A DNA stretch of 30,179 nt. It comes from Coxiellaceae bacterium UBA6002 (GTDB lineage Bacteria > Pseudomonadota > Gammaproteobacteria > UBA6002). The notes below the pieces were generated by a model. That model had not been told where the DNA came from. It did no database searches and saw only the letters and a program-made list of their open reading frames with translations. The stretch lies in the NCBI GenBank assembly GCA_002429595.1, contig DJAM01000151.1, positions 1 to 30,179 on the forward strand. The letters run 5' to 3'. The position numbers and the translations under genes were made by a program. Positions 24,746 to 30,179 of the stretch are shown piece by piece; within the stretch, counting starts at the first letter, position 1, and every line of letters begins with the position of its first letter.

Positions 24746-24901
24746 ATGTATTCACAAACGAGTAAAACCAAATTTAAGAATCTCGCTAATTCTGCAATTC
24801 TCAATGGCTTTGAAACACCAGGCCCTACTACGCTTGATATTGCTCGCAGAATAGATTTTAGACAACAAGCCGTCTGCCTATCATTTAACAAAATTTTCTA
24901 A
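24746..24901 (+). CDS. Small hypothetical ORF, 51 aa, doubtful
   Basis: An ATG at 24746 opens 51 codons, including AILNGFETPGPTTLDIARRI, and ends at TAA 24899-24901. There is no ribosome-binding site worth the name. The translation is not low-complexity and looks like a fragment of a real protein, but I do not recognise it. It lies between the broken porin gene and the cNMP protein gene, in a stretch that otherwise holds nothing. It is probably remnant sequence from the same decay event. Confidence 0.25.
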   Translation: MYSQTSKTKFKNLANSAILNGFETPGPTTLDIARRIDFRQQAVCLSFNKIF

Positions 24902-24926
24902 GTAGGATGTGCGTCGTTGTTAAGAA

Positions 24927-25430
24927 TCACAATATAATTTCTTTAGCGAGCTTATGACGAAAATCAACTAGCTCATGGATCGTTGGTTTTCCTTTAAATA
25001 TCAGTTTAGTGGTATTTGCTAGTCTGGTACCCAATTGCTCCAGAATATTATAACTTATTCTTAAGGCATCCAGATTATTTTGTTCGATATGCTTCGTAAA
25101 AATCTTGCTTCTTAGAGAAAATATGGTTGAATTCTTAACTGCTTTAATTGAAGCAGTACGTCTTATGGAAGCGAAAACACTGACTTCACCAAATACAATT
25201 TTTTCTGAAAAAGTTCCTAAGCTGACAGTTATATCATCCTGCTCTACGAGCGTTTCTAAGCACCCCTTTAAAAGAACATAAAATGCTTTACCCTCTTCTC
25301 CTTGATGGAAAAGAAATTCATTTTTTTTGAGTTGAATAATAGAATCTTTTTGACTCAATAAAGAGTCTAGGTAACCTTCACCAACATTTTTGAAAACTGG
25401 AGATTTTAAAAGTAAATCAAGGTTAGTCAT
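24927..25430 (-). CDS. Free-standing cyclic-nucleotide-binding domain protein, 167 aa
   Basis: One Crp-type cNMP-binding domain spans residues about 10-125 (FHQGEEGKAFYVLLKGCLE, then VFGEVSVFASIRRTASIKAV). A helical C-terminus of about 40 residues shows no helix-turn-helix, so it is not a DNA-binding Crp regulator. It is likely a soluble sensor or adaptor. The start at 25430 follows GGAA eight bases upstream; a longer in-frame extension would run into the glutamate dehydrogenase gene. The gene follows that gene by 29 bases on the same strand, so the two are probably co-transcribed. Confidence 0.85.
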   Translation of the reverse strand: MTNLDLLLKSPVFKNVGEGYLDSLLSQKDSIIQLKKNEFLFHQGEEGKAFYVLLKGCLETLVEQDDITVSLGTFSEKIVFGEVSVFASIRRTASIKAVKNSTIFSLRSKIFTKHIEQNNLDALRISYNILEQLGTRLANTTKLIFKGKPTIHELVDFRHKLAKEIIL

Positions 25431-25459
25431 AAGTGTTCCAATAGAATCAATTGACTTAA

Positions 25460-26704
25460 TTATAGTCCTAATATAAGTGTTCCTTTGACAACACGGCCTA
25501 ATGCCAAGACATAGGCAGCAGAACGTAAGCTGCATTGTTTCTCTTTGGCCACCGTTATAATGCGTTCGTAAGCTTCTAACATTTGTTTCTCTAATTTACT
25601 GCGTACTTCTAACAATGCCCAATGCATCTGTTGAATATTTTGTGTCCATTCTAAGTAAGACACCACAACTCCACCGGCATTCGCTAGAATATCCGGCACT
25701 ATGGTGATACCTCTTTTATTTAAGATATTATCAGCTTCAAATGTCGTCGGTTCATTAGCTGCTTCAACTAAATAAGTGCATTGCAAATGCGAAGCAATAT
25801 CTTGATCGATCACATTGCCAAGAGCTGCAGGTATTAACACATCGCATTTGATAGTAAGCAGTTCCTCATTGCTAATTTGCTGACTATCTGGAAAACCTAA
25901 TATTGACCCTGTTTTATCTTGATATCCTTTAAGTTGAGGTATTTTTAAACCATTAGGGCTATATACCCCACCATCTTCATTTGAAACGGCAATGACTGTG
26001 CCACCAAGCTCATATAAAAATTTAGCTACATGAAAACCCACGTTGCCAAAACCTTGTATTGCAAATTTGCACCGATTAATTAAAGTTCCATGGTCTTTTA
26101 AAAATTTTTCAATAATTATGACGACACCTGAACCAGTCGCTTCCTCTCGCCATTCACAACCATGTAAAATCACAGGTTTACCTGTTACAACAGCTGGAGT
26201 GAAACCATAGGACTTAGAGTAAGCTGACATAAACCAAGCCATAATCTGAGAATTAGTATTAAGGTCTGGCGCTGGAATATCTAGATAAGGACCAACAATT
26301 TCTTTAATTTTGTCAGCATAAGATTTGGTTAATTTTTCTAACTCGGTTTCTGATAATCTGTGAGGATCACAAGCAATACCACCTTTTGAGCCACCAAAAG
26401 GAAGTTTCATTAACGACGTTTTCCAAGTCATTAAAGCGGCTAATGATTCCAATTCAACCTCAGAAACTGTTGGATGAAAACGAATACCACCTTTCATAGG
26501 ACCTAAGGTATGATTATGCTGTACTCTGTAGCCCTGAAAAGTTTTAACATTACCACTGTCAAGTTCTATGGTTAAATTGGTCTTTATCACGCGATAGGGT
26601 TGAATCACCATGTTTATGATACGATCAGGTATCTGCAAGATCCTAGCAGCTTCTCTGATATATAAGTGACTGATTGGTAGACTCAAAACCTTCTCCGTTA
26701 ACAT
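25460..26704 (-). CDS. Glu/Leu/Phe/Val dehydrogenase family, probably glutamate dehydrogenase
   Basis: A 414-residue enzyme of the amino-acid dehydrogenase family. The substrate-binding and catalytic signatures are intact: GPMKGGIRFHP (Lys71), MTWKTSLM (Lys95) and PFGGSKGGI (Lys107). The C-terminal Rossmann domain has IQGFGNVGFHVAKFL. Length fits the NAD-type hexameric glutamate dehydrogenases of about 410-430 residues, which interconvert glutamate and 2-oxoglutarate plus ammonia. Leucine or phenylalanine dehydrogenases are shorter, so glutamate is favoured. AAGGA sits five bases before the ATG. It is the first gene of a probable two-gene unit with the cNMP protein. Confidence 0.93.
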   Translation of the reverse strand: MLTEKVLSLPISHLYIREAARILQIPDRIINMVIQPYRVIKTNLTIELDSGNVKTFQGYRVQHNHTLGPMKGGIRFHPTVSEVELESLAALMTWKTSLMKLPFGGSKGGIACDPHRLSETELEKLTKSYADKIKEIVGPYLDIPAPDLNTNSQIMAWFMSAYSKSYGFTPAVVTGKPVILHGCEWREEATGSGVVIIIEKFLKDHGTLINRCKFAIQGFGNVGFHVAKFLYELGGTVIAVSNEDGGVYSPNGLKIPQLKGYQDKTGSILGFPDSQQISNEELLTIKCDVLIPAALGNVIDQDIASHLQCTYLVEAANEPTTFEADNILNKRGITIVPDILANAGGVVVSYLEWTQNIQQMHWALLEVRSKLEKQMLEAYERIITVAKEKQCSLRSAAYVLALGRVVKGTLILGL

Positions 26705-26789
26705 TTATCCTTAAAATAGTAGCATTAAACTTACTGATAAGTTGAAAATCTACGATAATCGCGAATTCAAATCATAAATTAAAGGTTGC

Positions 26790-28148
26790 ATGATGAAAAA
26801 AATAATAATTGTCGCTCAAGATTATGGCTATTGCCCTACTTCTTATGCTTTTACTATCGCCAGAGCTATTTTTGCTAGTGATAATTCAAATCGTTTCAAA
26901 ATAGCTATAGTTGAAACGCCTAGTGTCAGAACGTTTTATGAATTAAATTCCGATGTCGCTATAGGCTTAATTCCAAGTTTGCCATCTTCTGATTATTTTG
27001 ATGTACTCATCAGTTGCTATGAACCTAATGCAATTGTGGAAGCATGGCTTGCAGATAAACCCTGCATCTACTATTGTAATTTGCTTTGGTTTTGGCTACA
27101 AAATGGCGAATTAAAACTGGATCAAGTTGAAAAAGATGTCAATCAGCTGATGACCTTTAAACGGCAAGGAAATAAGAAAGATGCTAGAGATTTTTTTCGT
27201 AAACAACTGCAAACAAACCCAATATCAGCAATGATGTATGGCTATTTTCTAGCGAACAAATCATTTTGTCGGCGTTTTCCAATTTGTGATGAGCAAATTA
27301 ATAAATTGCCAAATGCGATAAAATCTAAATTGACTACCATTGGTATTCCCATGCCTTATTCAGTGCCTTCGTCAGCTACAAGGAAAAAAATAGTTTTATT
27401 TCAACTTTCAGGCAGCACCGCTCCAACGATTAATTTGCAGCAGAAAGAAATGTATTTGTCTGGATGTTATCAGCTAGCATTAGCTCTAAGCCAACAATAT
27501 CCTGACAAACAATTTATCTTTTGCGCAAACCAACATATTTTAAATGGTATCCCTAAAATAAAATCAGCCGCCAATCTAGTAGTTAGAGGTTCTCTTTCGC
27601 AACGAGATCAGTTCTGGTATCTTAGCCAAGTTGAAGCAATTTTTACGCCACCAGGATTAGGCACCACATACGAAGCTCTTTATACTCAAACCCCAATTTT
27701 TTTCCTACCAGAACAAAATATTGGTCAACACCCAAACTGGTTATTATTAAAAGACATCGGAATTTCGATCCCTGCTTTTTTGGCTCATGAACATTTTAAA
27801 GATGAACATGTAGTTGACGAGACAAATGGCGTAAAAATTTTATTTTCTAAACTAGAAAAAATGTTTTCAACTCAAATGACAGCAATGATTGCAACAGCAA
27901 AAATATTTTTAGACCAGCAAGCACCAAGATGGAGAGAATACCATCGAGATTTTATGGAAAAATTCATAGTGGAATTCGGCCAACAACCTTTCCTGGTTGG
28001 AGAAGAAGTTGCTATCGTTTTCGTTGGTGTGATAAATAGGATAATCGCCAATGGGGCTACCAACAATCCCTTTTTTAATAAGCAAGCAACTGGACTTCTA
28101 CCAAGTCACTCCGATGCCCCGAAACCATTTACTCTATCTCGATTATAA
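26790..28148 (+). CDS. Glycosyltransferase-like protein (GT-B fold suspected), 452 aa
   Basis: The N-terminus (MKKIIIVAQDYGYCPTSYAFTIARAI) looks like a Rossmann strand-loop-helix. A second Rossmann-like half begins near residue 200 (KKIVLFQLSGST). Residues 286-310, TPPGLGTTYEALYTQTPIFF followed by LPEQN, resemble the donor-binding segment of GT-B glycosyltransferases (gly-rich turn, then an acidic helix, then a favoured Pro/Gln pair). There is no signal peptide or membrane helix. Donor and acceptor are unknown and the assignment is by fold-like pattern only. The start is the first of two adjacent ATGs, with a short purine stretch (AAAGG) upstream. A small membrane gene follows 17 bases later. 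Confidence 0.8.
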   Translation: MMKKIIIVAQDYGYCPTSYAFTIARAIFASDNSNRFKIAIVETPSVRTFYELNSDVAIGLIPSLPSSDYFDVLISCYEPNAIVEAWLADKPCIYYCNLLWFWLQNGELKLDQVEKDVNQLMTFKRQGNKKDARDFFRKQLQTNPISAMMYGYFLANKSFCRRFPICDEQINKLPNAIKSKLTTIGIPMPYSVPSSATRKKIVLFQLSGSTAPTINLQQKEMYLSGCYQLALALSQQYPDKQFIFCANQHILNGIPKIKSAANLVVRGSLSQRDQFWYLSQVEAIFTPPGLGTTYEALYTQTPIFFLPEQNIGQHPNWLLLKDIGISIPAFLAHEHFKDEHVVDETNGVKILFSKLEKMFSTQMTAMIATAKIFLDQQAPRWREYHRDFMEKFIVEFGQQPFLVGEEVAIVFVGVINRIIANGATNNPFFNKQATGLLPSHSDAPKPFTLSRL

Positions 28149-28165
28149 TGTTGTAGGATTAGCTT

Positions 28166-28384
28166 ATGAATTTACTCTCGTTATTTGGCCTTTTTTCAGT
28201 AAGCCTTATGATGCTCTGCTATGCCTTAGAAAAGAATAGCCACTGGTTTATCTTAGGATTTGCCATTGCATGCATGCTAGGCTCCATCTACGGCTTCCTT
28301 CAAGGCGCCTGGCCATTCGGCATCGTTGAAGGAATTTGGTCAATAATCGCACTTAACAAATGGATAAGAACAACTACGAGTTAA
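28166..28384 (+). CDS. Small two-helix membrane protein, 72 aa
   Basis: Two or three short hydrophobic helices: LLSLFGLFSVSLMMLCYAL, then FILGFAIACMLGSIYGFL, then the conserved-looking GAWPFGIVEGIWSIIALNKW. The last segment is characteristic of a widespread family of uncharacterised small inner-membrane proteins of Proteobacteria, in my recollection. It sits 17 bases after the glycosyltransferase-like gene, probably in one transcript. Function unknown. Confidence 0.75.
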   Translation: MNLLSLFGLFSVSLMMLCYALEKNSHWFILGFAIACMLGSIYGFLQGAWPFGIVEGIWSIIALNKWIRTTTS

Positions 28385-28474
28385 AACTCTTTCGTTCGAA
28401 CATCTCCGGGAATCTTTCTGATAGCTTTGTGCTTTGGGTTTTAATTTAGATTCTTGAGGGTCTTTCTTTGTGGA

Positions 28475-28519
28475 TGGCGCGCCCGGAGAGATTCGAACTC
28501 CCGAACTCCTGGTTCGTAG
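28475..28519 (-). tRNA. 3' half of a tRNA-Arg(ACG) gene: attachment-site remnant
   Basis: Read on the minus strand, this ends in the encoded CCA at 28475. It carries the 3' acceptor strand CGGGCGC, a T-arm (GGGAG, loop TTCGAAT, CTCTC), a 5-base variable loop and the 3' anticodon strand CCAGG. The anticodon loop is CTACGAA, giving ACG. The homology stops there: the upstream bases (TCGGA) do not pair with CCAGG, and no D-arm or 5' acceptor strand exists. Such a 3' half is what a tyrosine recombinase leaves at one end of an element integrated in a tRNA. Not a functional tRNA. Confidence 0.75.
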
Positions 28520-28527
28520 TCCGAACC
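28511..28527. other. Putative recombination core: GGTTCG/CGAACC inverted repeat
   Basis: GGTTCG and CGAACC flank a 5-base TAGTC centre exactly where tRNA homology ends. Core-type integrase sites are short imperfect inverted repeats around the crossover, often in anticodon loops of tRNA genes. Inferred from symmetry and position. Confidence 0.5.
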
Positions 28528-28592
28528 GGCAATAATGCAACTTATTATTAATCAATGGCTTACGATATTTTAGTTTGTTCAAACGTGCCAAA

Positions 28593-28644
28593 AAGTGTCC
28601 TAAATTGCTATAAAGTTCACAAAGTTGGACACAAATTGGTCACA
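28593..28644. repeat. Repeated 8-mers beside the att core, possible arm-type sites
   Basis: The sequence holds TTGGACAC (28625-28632) and TTGGTCAC 11 bases further on, and an inverted relative AGTGTCC (28594-28600) on the core side. GTGTCC and GGACAC are perfect inverted copies. Short repeats at 30-120 bases from an att core are typical of integrase arm-type or excision-factor sites. The right-hand location puts them inside the inferred element. Confidence 0.4.
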
Positions 28645-28767
28645 CACTTATTACAGAAAAAATCGATAATTCAAAATCTGAAAAAATATTGCTGGGAATT
28701 ATCTGTGAAATTTCATGACATTCGCTACATTTTAGGTAAAATTAATTTTTTCTATAAATTAAATTTT

Positions 28768-30179
28768 ATGAGAAGCAAGATGCTTATTAAGAATAGTTTC
28801 TTCATAAGACTAGCCTTGAGCCTTGTTATTGCTGTTTGCTCTAAAGCATCTGCTCATACTGCTAACAACTATTTATCTCCACCAAGTGGAAAATTTGCTG
28901 TGAGTTATGAAGATCTACATTTTATAAATGATAGGATCTGTCCAGACCCTAACTCTCAAGGCAAAAAAGAAAATTTCCTTTCTCTGAACAAAAAATTCTG
29001 CCACGAAATACAAGTTAGAGTCTATTACCCAACCCTTTCAAAGGCGAAACATCGTAATTATTATTACGCCCCTTTTATTAAAGATCTTAAACTTAAAATA
29101 GAAGCAATAACTCATAAACAATCCACCTCTATATCAGAAATAAAGAGCTATACATCCAAAAATGAACCGATCGTTTCTGACCAGAAGTTTCCTGTTATTT
29201 TTTTTACTCCGGGGTTAGGCTGCCCAAGTCAAATGTATGAAAACATGATCACTGAGTTAGTAAGCCATGGGTATATTGTTTTTGCTATTAACAGTCTTTT
29301 TATCAATGGGGATATAGAAAATCCGAATCAGCAAATTGTCAAAGCAGTAGCGCCAAGATCGACAAATGAAATTGAGAAAGTTCTGATACCAATACAATTA
29401 AAAGATCTAGCTTTTTGTGTTGATAGTATTGGAGCTTGGAGAAATAAAACTACTATCTTTAATAGCATGGACTTGACCAAAGTTGGAGCCTTAGGTCATT
29501 CGATTGGCGGCCGCAATGTTATTAGTTTTGCTCAAACTCACCCGAGGAAGCTAAAGGCAGCAGCAACTTTAGATAGCTCAATTGATCCTGATTCTAAATC
29601 AATTGCTAAATCTTCAATTCCCTTTTTACACGAGATCGCTGCGAATAAACAAACTTCCTCCCCTTTTCCAATAAAATATGAGCTGGGCTCAAATGCTTAT
29701 TTAGTCCTGATGTCACCTAACAATAACAACCATGATTATAGCTACCACCTAAATTTTACAGACTTCTCAACTCTACAATATGATCCGGATATCCATGTAT
29801 TTTTAAAAGCCCTAGAAAAGAAGACAAGACAAAACTTTAATGTGGTTATTGATCCCAATGGGAAACTAAACAAAGATTTTGCAGGAGAAACTTACCTATT
29901 AACGAAGAACAATGGAAACTGGCTGCTTGCTTACTACATGAATGACACAAAGATCATGAATTTCCAAACCAATGACATTGGAGGGCTTAGTGAGTTTGTT
30001 AATTCTTTGCCAAAAGATTTTGAAGTTGCCAAGCAGAAACAAAATAGTAGGCTTAAGAATATAGTCACTTCTTTTAGAGCTCAGACATCTGAACTCGTTG
30101 GTACTGGTAACGGGTGGGCTTTAACTAATTCGATTAATACCTACCTACTAAGTTTCTTTGATGTTTATCTAAAAGGCAT
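28768..30179 (+). CDS. Secreted PAF-acetylhydrolase-like esterase (cut by the window end)
   Basis: An open frame of 470 codons runs to the window end without a stop. The first 32 or so residues are a signal peptide (a hydrophobic stretch then KASA|HTAN). An alpha/beta-hydrolase domain follows: FFTPGLGCPSQMYENMITEL (oxyanion region), nucleophile elbow LGHSIGG (Ser245), a probable acid in the LDSSIDP segment, and later HLNFTDFSTL. The ending INTYLLSFFDVYLKG resembles the C-terminal helix of platelet-activating-factor acetylhydrolase isoform II relatives, so only a few residues are probably missing. Start at 28768 or 28780; neither has a strong ribosome-binding site. It is the first gene to the right of the att remnant, hence possibly carried by the integrated element. 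A secreted lipid esterase would suit host-membrane modification. Confidence 0.8.
   Translation, partial: MRSKMLIKNSFFIRLALSLVIAVCSKASAHTANNYLSPPSGKFAVSYEDLHFINDRICPDPNSQGKKENFLSLNKKFCHEIQVRVYYPTLSKAKHRNYYYAPFIKDLKLKIEAITHKQSTSISEIKSYTSKNEPIVSDQKFPVIFFTPGLGCPSQMYENMITELVSHGYIVFAINSLFINGDIENPNQQIVKAVAPRSTNEIEKVLIPIQLKDLAFCVDSIGAWRNKTTIFNSMDLTKVGALGHSIGGRNVISFAQTHPRKLKAAATLDSSIDPDSKSIAKSSIPFLHEIAANKQTSSPFPIKYELGSNAYLVLMSPNNNNHDYSYHLNFTDFSTLQYDPDIHVFLKALEKKTRQNFNVVIDPNGKLNKDFAGETYLLTKNNGNWLLAYYMNDTKIMNFQTNDIGGLSEFVNSLPKDFEVAKQKQNSRLKNIVTSFRAQTSELVGTGNGWALTNSINTYLLSFFDVYLKG

Noticed and set aside
28340..28591. Minus-strand reading frame of 83 codons containing SGVRISPGAP
   Set aside because: That peptide is the translation of the tRNA 3' half and recurs wherever a tRNA is read through; the frame also overlaps the end of a small membrane gene. 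Not a protein gene.
1..30179. CRISPR array, insertion sequence transposase, rRNA, or integrase gene
   Set aside because: No regularly spaced repeats, no transposase or recombinase signatures and no rRNA were seen; the integrase expected for the tRNA scar must lie outside the window.

Overview
The window is a low-GC, densely coded bacterial chromosome segment. The kdp operon, glutamate dehydrogenase, a lipobox lipoprotein and a porin-type leader indicate a Gram-negative organism. Eukaryote-like modules (an F-box, an IQ calmodulin-binding motif, a large J-domain protein) and several cyclic-nucleotide-binding proteins suggest an intracellular gammaproteobacterium of the Legionellales type (Legionella/Coxiella relatives). 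That placement is inference from gene content; there is no rRNA or other phylogenetic marker here.

Layout. 1-7.3 kb: an orphan four-helix membrane protein, a KGG-type stress protein on the opposite strand, an alpha/beta hydrolase whose last codons and stop lie in a short palindromic repeat, an ABC exporter fused to a cyclic-nucleotide-binding domain, an orphan coiled-coil protein, and a cNMP-binding/DUF1003 membrane protein. 7.4-14.0 kb: the minus-strand potassium-pump operon. It reads small membrane ORF, kdpF, kdpA, kdpB, kdpC, kdpD; kdpD lacks its histidine-kinase half and no kdpE follows. 14.1-16.4 kb: a 753-residue protein with an IQ motif near its C-terminus. 16.5-19.1 kb: an M20 amidohydrolase (plus strand), then a secreted alpha/beta hydrolase and a VOC-fold protein (minus strand).

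19.2-22.8 kb: a minus-strand run of four genes, in transcription order a short F-box protein, two small proteins sharing an N-terminal signature, and an 811-residue J-domain protein. This run and the IQ protein are the best candidates for an undescribed host-interaction system. 22.9-26.7 kb: a lipoprotein, a CaCA-type cation exchanger, a truncated outer-membrane protein gene, a free-standing cNMP-binding protein and glutamate dehydrogenase. 26.8-28.4 kb: a glycosyltransferase-like protein and a small membrane protein.

28.4-30.2 kb: the 3' half of a tRNA-Arg(ACG) gene on the minus strand. It is broken in the anticodon loop at a short inverted repeat and followed by repeated 8-mers. This looks like the attR end of an integrated element whose body lies to the right. 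The first gene to the right, cut by the window end, is a secreted PAF-acetylhydrolase-like esterase.

How parts work together: KdpFABC is a complete high-affinity K+ pump, but its normal sensor output is missing, so its control must differ from the E. coli model. Three separate proteins carry cNMP-binding domains, pointing to broad second-messenger control of transport and membrane functions.
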